NCBI GenBank assembly: GCA_023454395.1
Contig: JAEYFY010000057.1
Coordinates: 1-33,085, forward strand
DNA length: 33,085 nucleotides
From: Pseudomonadota bacterium
GTDB taxonomy: Bacteria; Pseudomonadota; Gammaproteobacteria; Enterobacterales; Enterobacteriaceae
Direction: 5' to 3'
A model generated the notes under the pieces. It saw only the letters and a list, made by a program, of their open reading frames with translations. It did not search any database and was not told the origin of the DNA. Made by a program: the position numbers and the translations under genes. Below are positions 18,294 to 25,201 of this stretch, in pieces; within the stretch, counting starts at the first letter, position 1, and every line of letters starts with the position of its first letter.

Positions 18294-18722
18294 ATGCCAC
18301 AACCGTCTCTCTATGAAATGCTAACTGGTTATTTTTCAGGTGGATTACCTGTTGATTCTATATCAGAAGAAGATCAGGTTATTCTTTCTGTTATGGATAA
18401 TATTCGTCGAATATTAAATTCACGAGCAGGAACATTAAAACATCTACCGGATTATGGTTTACCTGATATGAGTAAAATAATTCAAGGGCTACCCGGAAGT
18501 TCACATAAAGTAATGGCTATATTATCAACAACATTACTAAAATATGAGCCTAGAATAAAATCCGTCACACTAGGTATATTACCTGAAAATGAATTTGGAA
18601 AATTGCGTTATTCTTTAGATATTGAATTACATCAGCGTGGACTTATACGTTATGGTACTGAATTCTTACCTGATGGACGAATATTTCTCCATCATCTAAA
18701 AAAACAATTTCAGCTATATTAA
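18294..18722 (+). CDS. tssE: TssE (gp25-like) baseplate protein
   Basis: A 142-residue gp25-family protein. Diagnostic features are NIRRILNSRAGTLKHLPDYGLPDM (about residues 37-60) and LLKYEPRIKSVTLGI with the conserved EPR (about residues 90-92), ending in a short C-terminal strand. TssE initiates sheath polymerisation from the baseplate. It begins three bases after the tssJ stop with hardly any Shine-Dalgarno of its own, so coupling to tssJ is likely. An 83-bp pyrimidine-rich gap follows. Confidence 0.95.
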   Translation: MPQPSLYEMLTGYFSGGLPVDSISEEDQVILSVMDNIRRILNSRAGTLKHLPDYGLPDMSKIIQGLPGSSHKVMAILSTTLLKYEPRIKSVTLGILPENEFGKLRYSLDIELHQRGLIRYGTEFLPDGRIFLHHLKKQFQLY

Positions 18723-18805
18723 GCTTATCTTCCTCTATCTCAATTTCTATCTCCATTTAGATTTCTCTTTATAAAATTTAGACCTTAAATTAACTTGAGG
18801 CTATT
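18723..18805 (+). promoter_or_regulatory. CU-rich, G-poor intergenic tract between tssE and tagA-like gene
   Basis: From 18724 to about 18770 the plus strand is almost wholly C, T and A, with a single G near 18757, and contains CTCTATCTCAA (18733-18743). Unstructured C-rich, G-poor RNA of this kind fits a Rho loading site or a ribosomal protein S1 enhancer (inference). GAGG at 18797-18800, five bases before the next ATG, is the Shine-Dalgarno of the following gene. Confidence 0.35.
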
Positions 18806-20191
18806 ATGAATTCTTACTTAGATTCACTTCCAGTTGGTGGTGATCCTCGTGTATTTAATCAATTTCTTAGTATTAAAGAAGAACTTGATAAACGTTTTCA
18901 TCCAGCACGCCCTGATATTAATTGGCAATATGTTCATGAATTATGCATTTCTTTACTTAATCAAAATGGTGTCGATCTTCAAACAGCAGCTTGGTTTGTT
19001 TTGTGTCGCCAACATCAATCTGGGCTGGATGGTTTAAATGAAGGTCTTTACCTAATCCATAAAATATTGACCCAATATTGGCAAACATTATGGCCAGTGC
19101 AAACTCATACTCGTATCAATATTCTTTCATCCTTAAGCCAACAATTAATCTCTGGTATTCGTGGAACTACTTTTGTTTATTCTGACTTATCAATCCTTTA
19201 TCAAATTGAAGAATTACTAAAGAGTATCAATCATCATCTTCAAATATTAGAAATTAAACATCTTGTTCAATTTGATTATCTAGAGAACTTAATTATTGCT
19301 CAAGCTAGGCAGTTAGAGAATGCAGACACATTAGATAGCAATTTTAATTCTCTCGATTTATCCTCTACTATCAATAAAGAAAATGAGATCCCCCCTCAAA
19401 TTATCGATACAACTTTATCTGCATCACCGACTCCTCTTAATGCTAATGAAAGTATTACGTCACCAAAAACCTATATATCCTCCTCCATTTCATTACACTC
19501 TCCCGTAAAAAAAACATATCGGCAGGAGCTATGGCGGGGTATTTTAATTGGCATACTAACTAGTAGTTTATTCTTTGTTATCTTATTTTATTTTTGGTTA
19601 TCTGAATTAAAAAATAACAACCTGACAGATGCTTTCCCTTATATCCCAACCATTAATGCCCATGCTGGCTCTTTTATTGAACAACAAACTGTAAATAGTA
19701 AAAATATCACAAAGACACTCAATGCTCCGCAGATAGGCGTGATCCAACAGCGTTTAAACGAACTTGCCTTGCTTTCTCCCACATGGGCGCAGAGTTATGG
19801 GCTAGAAGTAATCCGCTATTTGAACGAGCAATATGAAGATAATCCAGAACTTTTATCGTTTACACAGCTTTGGAAGAATAATCTAAAAATAAATGCCACC
19901 ACTGATGAACAACTTAATCAATGGTCTAAAGGTATGACTGAACTCGACAGGTTAAGCCAAAGATTAGATAGCTTTGATGGTAATCCTAAAAATTACATTA
20001 CAGGCTCCGAATTAAAATCTATCATCTTCAAAGCTCGTCAACATTTCAATCAAGCTAAACCTTTAGAAGAAGAGCTACGCTTACTTGAAAAACAACCGAC
20101 ACGAAATGCAATTTCAGACTATGAGTATCAACAAATAGATAATCATTTTAAACAACTATTAAATCGATATTCGTTATTACAATCTAAATAA
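18806..20191 (+). CDS. tagA: TssA-like membrane protein, ImpA_N plus TM plus VasL-type C-domain (TagA-like)
   Basis: A 461-residue protein. The N-terminal ImpA-type region (PVGGDPRVFNQFLSIKEELDKR, then INWQYVHELCISLLNQNGVDLQTAAWFVLCRQHQSGLDGLNEGL) resembles TssA but is followed by a linker and a strong hydrophobic helix (about residues 245-266) and a helical C-terminal part (QIGVIQQRLNELALLSPTWAQSYGLEVIRYLNEQY). This order, ImpA_N - TM - VasL, is that of TagA, which caps the distal membrane and stops and stabilises the extended sheath in the system where it was studied. The role here is inferred from architecture. It stands 83 bp after tssE and ten bases before the lipoprotein gene. Confidence 0.82.
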   Translation: MNSYLDSLPVGGDPRVFNQFLSIKEELDKRFHPARPDINWQYVHELCISLLNQNGVDLQTAAWFVLCRQHQSGLDGLNEGLYLIHKILTQYWQTLWPVQTHTRINILSSLSQQLISGIRGTTFVYSDLSILYQIEELLKSINHHLQILEIKHLVQFDYLENLIIAQARQLENADTLDSNFNSLDLSSTINKENEIPPQIIDTTLSASPTPLNANESITSPKTYISSSISLHSPVKKTYRQELWRGILIGILTSSLFFVILFYFWLSELKNNNLTDAFPYIPTINAHAGSFIEQQTVNSKNITKTLNAPQIGVIQQRLNELALLSPTWAQSYGLEVIRYLNEQYEDNPELLSFTQLWKNNLKINATTDEQLNQWSKGMTELDRLSQRLDSFDGNPKNYITGSELKSIIFKARQHFNQAKPLEEELRLLEKQPTRNAISDYEYQQIDNHFKQLLNRYSLLQSK

Positions 20192-20200
20192 GGAAAAAAT

Positions 20201-20839
20201 ATGTACGTTATAAGGAATTTAATACTTATTGTCATTGTTAGTTTATTAAATGGCTGCATTATGGGTTCACCTTATGGCGGGCTTATCTTTGTTGGCCCAA
20301 TAGATTTAATTAAAATAGCCTCAGAATCCAAAGATGAAAGAAAAACCCCATCTCAAAATACTCAATCAACCCCTGTCATTTATTATGATAATATACAAAG
20401 AACAGTAACAGTTGCAGATATTACATTAAATCAAGAAGATATATTTACATCTAAAAATAATATTGGCTCAATAGACTTTATATTTCCTGATGAAGATGAA
20501 TACAAGATTATATTAGAGCTTAATTATCAAAATGATAAATATCAGGTACTAGAATCAAAAATAAATTTAGTTATGAACAATAAAGAAAATAAATTACCAT
20601 TAATTGATTATAGTAAAAGAGATATTCGCTATCCTGATTACAAATTATCCTATATTGGCCTTTATATTTTTAGCAAAAAAAATACTTTTAAACTAAAAAT
20701 AACCCTTATTAACTCTCAATCAGAAACAAATCACAGCCAAAATGAAGATATAATACTTAAAAATGAACACTCAATATTGAAATCAAAAATAATAATAGAT
20801 GAAAAAGATTATAAAATTGACAAAACCACCTATTATTAA
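20201..20839 (+). CDS. Uncharacterised lipoprotein at the end of the T6SS operon
   Basis: A 212-residue protein with a hydrophobic signal and lipobox LLNGC (Cys19), so it is probably lipidated and periplasmic. The start of the mature part, MGSPYGGLIFVGPIDL, is Gly/Pro-rich; the rest is a Lys/Asn/Ile-rich, beta-strand-like domain that I do not recognise. It lies nine bases after the TagA-like stop, with AAGGAAA before its ATG, and so closes the operon. Candidate roles are an immunity lipoprotein for a periplasm-acting effector (the two Tle1 copies are in the same operon region) or an accessory of the TssJ-TssM complex. The strong AT bias resembles accessory genes more than the tss core. Confidence 0.7.
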   Translation: MYVIRNLILIVIVSLLNGCIMGSPYGGLIFVGPIDLIKIASESKDERKTPSQNTQSTPVIYYDNIQRTVTVADITLNQEDIFTSKNNIGSIDFIFPDEDEYKIILELNYQNDKYQVLESKINLVMNNKENKLPLIDYSKRDIRYPDYKLSYIGLYIFSKKNTFKLKITLINSQSETNHSQNEDIILKNEHSILKSKIIIDEKDYKIDKTTYY

Positions 20840-21241
20840 TTTAAAAATCAAAAATATCATAATCACACTGTTTTTATAATGATAGCAATATCCATTAAAA
20901 AGTAACCAATTATTACAAAATAGTCTTTAAATTAAAAATAGAGAAAGTAAATAATAATGAAATAACACTATCAAACCATATAGTTATAACATAATTAAAT
21001 CATCATATAATGACAAAAAAGGAATGACTCTCATTATATTCAAGAAAATACAAGTAAATTCACGTGTATTTAATTACTAAAACCAGAAATAAATTAATAA
21101 GATTTATCTTTATTGAAATTACGTATTAATAAAAAACACCTTATTTACATTCTGTTTCAATTACCAACACTAATAAATATTAATTTTTAATAAACTATTT
21201 GTAATAAGTTTTGTTAGTTATTTATATTTTAAGGTATTTAA
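20840..21241. other. AT-rich intergenic region, no gene seen
   Basis: About 400 bp, very AT-rich, without a convincing frame or a clear hairpin terminator for the operon to its left. It contains ACTATCAAACCATA (20967-20980), repeated exactly upstream of the XRE gene, and AAACTATTTGTAA (21192-21204), a near copy of sequences upstream of the XRE and deaminase genes. AAGG at 21231-21234 is the Shine-Dalgarno of the ankyrin gene. Confidence 0.6.
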
Positions 21242-21979
21242 ATGAATATAAAAATGTTTGTTATTTCATTAGCATTAATTTCTTTTAGCGCACAAGCATT
21301 GATCATTAATGAAAATAATCCGCCCGAATATCAATCTTTTAAATCAAATTATTCTGATATGATTGAATTGGCTAATAAATCACGTTTACCACATCGGATA
21401 TTCTATACTTCACCAAGTACAGGTGAAAATGCACTATGGTTTGATGCGGTTAAACATGGTGATTTAAATGAAGTCAAAAAGATGCTTGCCGATGGTCAAA
21501 ATATTGAAGCGAAAGACACGGGAAGCTTAGAACAAACCGCGCTGGGATGGGCTGCGTTTATTGGTGACGAAGAAATGGTTGATTATCTCATTTCGCAAGG
21601 CGCAAGCCTTTGGGCTACGGATAAAGGCGATGTTTATAATGTTTTTAAATCAGCAGTATTAGGAAATAACGTCAATGTAGTAAAAAAAATTCACGACCTA
21701 ATGAGAAGTGATATTGAACTCAATAACCAAAGAGTAGAAAGCGATGGTGAAACATTTATAATGATTGCAGCCAGTAATAATCGCCTTGAGACCGTAAAGT
21801 ACCTTATTTCTAAAGGTGCTGATGTTAACCTTGTTACAACAACGCAAGATAAATCATTGTTTTCTTATAACCACAGCGCGTTAAGTTATGCTTGCCAAAA
21901 TAACCTTAAAGAGATGCAGAAACTATTGATTAGAAACGGCGCGATAAATCATATAACAGGTACAACTCGCTGCCATTAA
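21242..21979 (+). CDS. Exported ankyrin-repeat protein
   Basis: A 245-residue protein with a cleavable signal peptide (hydrophobic core MFVISLALISFS, probable cleavage after AQA near residue 20) and about five ankyrin repeats from residue 58 to the end (ALWFDAVKHGDLNEVKKMLADG; TALGWAAFIGDEEMVDYLISQGA; TFIMIAASNNRLETVKYLISKGADV; SALSYACQNNLKEMQKLLIRNGA). It should reside in the periplasm and bind a partner protein. Periplasmic ankyrin proteins serve as immunity factors for some T6SS lipase effectors (as I recall, not checked), so immunity to a Tle1 is a reasonable hypothesis from location. It appears to be transcribed alone, with its own AAGG Shine-Dalgarno and a hairpin just after the stop. 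Confidence 0.85.
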   Translation: MNIKMFVISLALISFSAQALIINENNPPEYQSFKSNYSDMIELANKSRLPHRIFYTSPSTGENALWFDAVKHGDLNEVKKMLADGQNIEAKDTGSLEQTALGWAAFIGDEEMVDYLISQGASLWATDKGDVYNVFKSAVLGNNVNVVKKIHDLMRSDIELNNQRVESDGETFIMIAASNNRLETVKYLISKGADVNLVTTTQDKSLFSYNHSALSYACQNNLKEMQKLLIRNGAINHITGTTRCH

Positions 21980-21982
21980 ATA

Positions 21983-22017
21983 CACAAAAGCCATCTTATT
22001 ATAGGATGGCTTTTGTG
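21983..22017 (+). terminator. Perfect hairpin after the ankyrin gene
   Basis: A 13-bp perfect stem: CACAAAAGCCATC at 21983-21995 pairs with GATGGCTTTTGTG at 22005-22017, with a 9-base loop. It starts four bases after the stop codon. The T-run is inside the stem's 3' arm (TTTT) rather than a long tail, so it could be a terminator working in both directions. Confidence 0.7.
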
Positions 22018-22020
22018 CTA

Positions 22021-22059
22021 TTAGTTATTGAGATTAATTATTGAGATTAGTTATTGAGT
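22021..22059. repeat. Three tandem 13-bp repeats
   Basis: TTAGTTATTGAGA, TTAATTATTGAGA and TTAGTTATTGAGT lie head to tail at 22021-22033, 22034-22046 and 22047-22059, directly after the terminator hairpin. No role is evident; slippage-generated or a protein-binding array are both possible. Confidence 0.8.
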
Positions 22060-22149
22060 TTTGAGAAATAGAATTTTAATTAAAAAAACTAAAAGATGAC
22101 TCAATATATTTATCAGAACTCAATATCAACAAATAAAATACCAATTTTT

Positions 22150-22443
22150 TTAAACAACTTTCTTCTTTCTAAATATAACTATTTCACTTGGTTGAGTTAT
22201 CGACTGCTTATCCTCAAAAACCATAAAATCTGTTTTTTTAGCCTCTAAGATAAGACTTTGAGGTGTAACACCAAGTATATAAGAAATAATAATCAATTGT
22301 TCTACTGTTATTTTTAAATATCCACTCTCTAATTGAGAATAATGTAGCATACTTATCCCCAACCTTTCAGACATTTCATTTTCTGTTATTTTCAATTGTC
22401 TTCTTATCATTTTTATTATATTCCCAACTTTGGTGTTAATCAT
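22150..22443 (-). CDS. XRE-family helix-turn-helix regulator
   Basis: A 97-residue protein with an HTH_3/XRE domain at about residues 10-65 (IIKMIRRQLKITENEMSERLGISMLHYSQLESG, then ITVEQLIIISYILGVTPQSLI) and a short charged tail. The layout and size recall the MrpJ-like fimbria/motility regulators common in Proteus, but the typical SQQQxSRYE recognition helix is not present, so I do not assign it to that group. The start is supported by GAAGGAG (complement of 22452-22458) eight bases before the ATG. It is transcribed opposite to the T6SS genes. A perfect palindrome 52-67 bp upstream of its ATG suggests autoregulation. Confidence 0.88.
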   Translation of the reverse strand: MINTKVGNIIKMIRRQLKITENEMSERLGISMLHYSQLESGYLKITVEQLIIISYILGVTPQSLILEAKKTDFMVFEDKQSITQPSEIVIFRKKKVV

Positions 22444-22494
22444 CCCTTATTCTCCTTCTTTTATTAGATGATTACATCGATAAAACACCGAATT

Positions 22495-22510
22495 ATAGTT
22501 TATAAACTAT
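22495..22510. promoter_or_regulatory. Perfect 16-bp palindrome, candidate operator of the XRE gene
   Basis: ATAGTTTATAAACTAT is its own reverse complement and lies 52 bp upstream of the XRE start codon. Dimeric XRE regulators bind such dyads near their own promoter. An exact 14-bp copy of the overlapping sequence ACTATCAAACCATA (22506-22519) occurs at 20967-20980. Palindromes in AT-rich DNA also arise by chance. Confidence 0.45.
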
Positions 22511-22547
22511 CAAACCATAAACTGAAAATACTTAACTATTAGTAGTT

Positions 22548-22598
22548 GAATAACCGTAATATTACTTATTCTCACTAATTCTGTTAATAAGGTTATTC
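22548..22598. promoter_or_regulatory. Inverted repeat GAATAACC / GGTTATTC upstream of the XRE gene
   Basis: GAATAACC at 22548-22555 is perfectly inverted at 22591-22598 with 35 bases between the arms. The arms are spaced like paired operator half-sites rather than a tight hairpin. Function is unproven. Confidence 0.3.
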
Positions 22599-23087
22599 CG
22601 ATATTTTAAATTTAAAATAATTTACATTTCTATATATTATTTTAATAATCATCAGATTTTGAGTAACAATACAGTATTAAAAATAAAACAAGCAATCAAT
22701 AAATATCAACAAGTTAGATGATTTTTAGTTATGATTTTAAAGAAGAAGAGAAAATTATTTCAAATAAACCACACATGAATAAAATCAATAAATTTATTGG
22801 TGAATATATTTATCGCTAATATATAAGAAATAAATATTATAAAAATATATCTTAGTTATTATTTTGCATCACCAACAATGAGATTAGAACCCAATATATT
22901 AATAATAGAATCTACTTAAATAAAAATAATAACTAATTTTATTTTTATTAACTTACATTTTATTTAGAATAAAGTAATAATTACTTATTTGAAAAATTCA
23001 CTTATAAAAAATAATCTTAAATTAAAAATTAAATATTATTTTAAATTAGTTAAAAACTAACACGTTTAGTCATGATAAAGAACATAC

Positions 23088-23114
23088 AAAAAAGCCCTCA
23101 AATTGAGGGCTTTT
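23088..23114 (-). terminator. Rho-independent terminator of the L-amino-acid deaminase gene
   Basis: GCCCTCA (23094-23100) pairs with TGAGGGC (23104-23110) around a 3-base loop. On the minus strand the hairpin is followed by six T (complement of 23088-23093), a canonical intrinsic terminator about 40 bp after the deaminase stop codon. Confidence 0.9.
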
Positions 23115-23151
23115 AAACTATATGGATTAAAATCTATAAAAACTAAATGGA

Positions 23152-24567
23152 TTAGAATCTGTAAAGGCTAAATGGTTTTGGATCTAAAACAGGTTTTTTG
23201 CCAAGTAATAAATCAGCCGTTAATTCTGCTGATACTGGGCTTTCTGTCATACCCCAACCTGTTGCAGTATTAATGACTAAGCCTGGATACTCTTTAACTT
23301 CTGAGATAATTGGGTTCTCATCTGGTGCGATAGCCATTGCACCACTCCATTGATCAATTAATTTCGATTCTTTAAAGGCTGGGAATTCTGCTTTTAATTT
23401 TTCTAATGAAGCATTTAACTCAGGTAAATCTGGTAATGCAGTCATATTTCTAAATTGCTCAAACGGAGAAACTTCATCTAAGTTCCAATGCGTTGATTGC
23501 ATAAATGAATTGATTAACTGCTCATTTAAAGAAATATGCACAGGGAAATCAGGTAATGCTAATAATGGCAGATATTTATAGCCATAAGTGAAAGATTCTT
23601 TCACTACTGGAGCTACAATAACGCGAGGAGAAGTTGCATAAGTACCATCAGCTTGTTCACGGAAGAAAATACCACCCGGTAAAGCAACGTTGCCACCTGG
23701 TGCTGCTGGTGAACCACTGATTAACTGTTGAGACTGATATGCAGGCAGTGTTGGAACATCAACATTCAGATTTTGCATAAATAGGCGTGACCAAACACCA
23801 CCAGCAACAACAACTTGAGAAGTTTTGATTGCACCTTTCTCTGTTACAACGTCAGAAATTACACCAGCTTGTGTTTCTAAGCCACGAGCCGCACATTGAG
23901 TGTAAATTCTAACGCCCATTTTTTTAGCGTATTCAGCCATAACGAAGGTTGCAACTTCTGGATCGAAGCTACCGGAATCTTCTTCAAAGCCAGCAATTTT
24001 CCAATCAGTTGTCGCACCACGAAGACGTTGATTTAATTCAGCACCTTCAATAATTCTGGTTTTAAATGGAATATCGGAGCCAACATTCTTACTTCTTTCG
24101 TCAATCCATTTTCTTACGTTAACTAAATCTTCTTCATCAAGAGGAACTTCAACACGGCCTTGTGTACGATAAGTAGTATCAATGCCTACTTTAGCATTCA
24201 TTTCACGCCAGCGATGTTTGCCTAAATGGTGTAATAAGAATGTTTCATCCGGCATTTTATAGCTAATTGCTTGGCCGTAGAATCTTGAAGATTGCTCACC
24301 TGCGATATTGCCCTTCTCAACAATCACAACAGATAAACCGCGTTCTACAAGGTTAATAGCTGTCATAATACCAAGAATACCAGCACCGATAACAACAACA
24401 TCAGCTTGTTTTGGTAAAGCACCTTCAGTGCCTTCAACAAAGCCATGTCTTGGCGTACCCGGGACAAAACGCCCTTCGCGAGTTAACATTGGTGTCAAAA
24501 TACCCGCACCAGCAGCGACAGCCACCACACTTCCACCAATGATAAATTTTCTTCTAGATATCGCCAT
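23152..24567 (-). CDS. lad: Membrane L-amino-acid deaminase (FAD-dependent)
   Basis: A 471-residue flavoprotein that oxidatively deaminates L-amino acids to alpha-keto acids and ammonia, passing electrons to the respiratory chain at the inner membrane. It matches the Proteus enzyme as I know it over its whole length. The N-terminus has a twin-arginine-like SRRKF (residues 4-8) and a hydrophobic segment (about 9-28) that acts as membrane anchor. The Rossmann FAD motif is GAGILG (residues 61-66), with NIAGEQSSRFYGQAISYK after it and the C-terminal WSGAMAIAPDENPIIS and INTATGWGMTESPVSA blocks. A longer frame extends 16 codons upstream, but the ATG at 24567 begins at the known N-terminus and has AAGGA eight bases before it. 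It sits opposite to the T6SS genes and has its own terminator, so it is not part of their operon. Confidence 0.96.
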   Translation of the reverse strand: MAISRRKFIIGGSVVAVAAGAGILTPMLTREGRFVPGTPRHGFVEGTEGALPKQADVVVIGAGILGIMTAINLVERGLSVVIVEKGNIAGEQSSRFYGQAISYKMPDETFLLHHLGKHRWREMNAKVGIDTTYRTQGRVEVPLDEEDLVNVRKWIDERSKNVGSDIPFKTRIIEGAELNQRLRGATTDWKIAGFEEDSGSFDPEVATFVMAEYAKKMGVRIYTQCAARGLETQAGVISDVVTEKGAIKTSQVVVAGGVWSRLFMQNLNVDVPTLPAYQSQQLISGSPAAPGGNVALPGGIFFREQADGTYATSPRVIVAPVVKESFTYGYKYLPLLALPDFPVHISLNEQLINSFMQSTHWNLDEVSPFEQFRNMTALPDLPELNASLEKLKAEFPAFKESKLIDQWSGAMAIAPDENPIISEVKEYPGLVINTATGWGMTESPVSAELTADLLLGKKPVLDPKPFSLYRF

Positions 24568-24973
24568 TTTACACGTTCCTTTTACACAATGAATTATTAG
24601 CATTAAAACAATCACCCTATCTTATTTCATTTGTAAACTATTAGTAAAGTATTTGTAAATCTTTTCGTCTGTTTTTTTCTTAAAAATCCGTACTATTTAA
24701 TTTACTTATGCAAAGAAGGGGATTAATCATCATTTTGTTTTTTATCGATTATTTAAACGCATTAAGTAAAATGAAATGATATTCAGCTAGTTTTTTTCTT
24801 GGTTTCTTCGTCGAAATATAAAATTTTTCACTATTAAAGATCTACGACCAATTTGTTAAGCGTGGGCTTATGACACATTCAAATTGCAAATAGATAAGCT
24901 AAATCAAATAAATTGATTAACAAATAATCCACAAGATAACTAATGTTATTAAGACAATAAATTGAGCATATAA
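24568..24973. other. Intergenic region upstream of the deaminase, probable promoter of lad
   Basis: About 400 AT-rich bases. AAACTATTAGTAA at 24635-24647, 68-80 bp upstream of the deaminase start codon, contains the dyad ACTA-T-TAGT and matches sequences upstream of the XRE and ankyrin genes. I found no convincing gene. One 24-codon frame from 24708 lacks a ribosome binding site. Confidence 0.5.
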
Positions 24974-24986
24974 AGAGGAGGTAACG

Positions 24987-25094
24987 ATGAGAAATATAAC
25001 AATGGATTGGTTATTTGATGTTGATTCAGAGGAAAATAAGGTGATAGTTAAAATGGTCACACTTAAGATTATATTTATCTCTATATATAACTAA
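24987..25094 (+). CDS. Possible 35-residue peptide with perfect Shine-Dalgarno
   Basis: A short frame, MRNITMDWLFDVDSEENK and on to IYN, then TAA. Its ATG is preceded at 24976-24982 by AGGAGGT, a full anti-16S match, four bases away, stronger than almost any other in the window. The N-terminal half is acidic and the C-terminal half (VKMVTLKIIFISIYN) is hydrophobic and basic, so the peptide could associate with membrane. I recognise no family. It may be a real small protein, a leader peptide, or the truncated start of a lost gene. Nothing else in the 300 bp around it is coding. Confidence 0.4.
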   Translation: MRNITMDWLFDVDSEENKVIVKMVTLKIIFISIYN

Positions 25095-25201
25095 ATTTCA
25101 AGTGTTCATTTTTAAATCAATATTAAAATAAATCTTTTTTTGATTATTTCTATAAAAACAATAGCTTTTTTTCCTTATAAATCAACACTGTTACAATTTG
25201 A

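Larger units (their letters stand above)
22444..23087. other. Very AT-rich intergenic region with dyad sequences
   Basis: Nearly 650 bp between the XRE gene and the deaminase terminator, with no convincing frame on either strand. It carries the palindrome at 22495-22510, the AACTATTAGTA motif at 22534-22544 and the GAATAACC inverted repeat at 22548-22598. From 22600 onward I see only low-complexity AT sequence, of the sort H-NS would bind (inference). Confidence 0.6.

Noticed and set aside
20840..20900. Terminator after the T6SS operon
   Set aside because: The arms near TATCATAA and TATAATGATA pair imperfectly and lack G/C pairs or a T-run, so it was not listed as a feature.
21983..22017. 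CRISPR or integrative attachment repeat
   Set aside because: It is a single hairpin at a gene end with no spaced repeats, no integrase gene and no tRNA nearby.
24308..24592. 94-codon plus-strand frame opposite the deaminase N-terminus
   Set aside because: It is antisense to a well-supported gene, is Pro/Thr-rich from the complementary Gly/Ala codons, and has no ribosome binding site.
24568..24615. Upstream start (24615) for the deaminase adding 16 residues
   Set aside because: The added residues precede the known MAISRRKF start, and the AAGGA is placed correctly for the ATG at 24567.
24708..24779. 24-codon plus-strand frame upstream of the 35-residue peptide
   Set aside because: It lacks any ribosome binding site and its composition is that of random AT-rich sequence.
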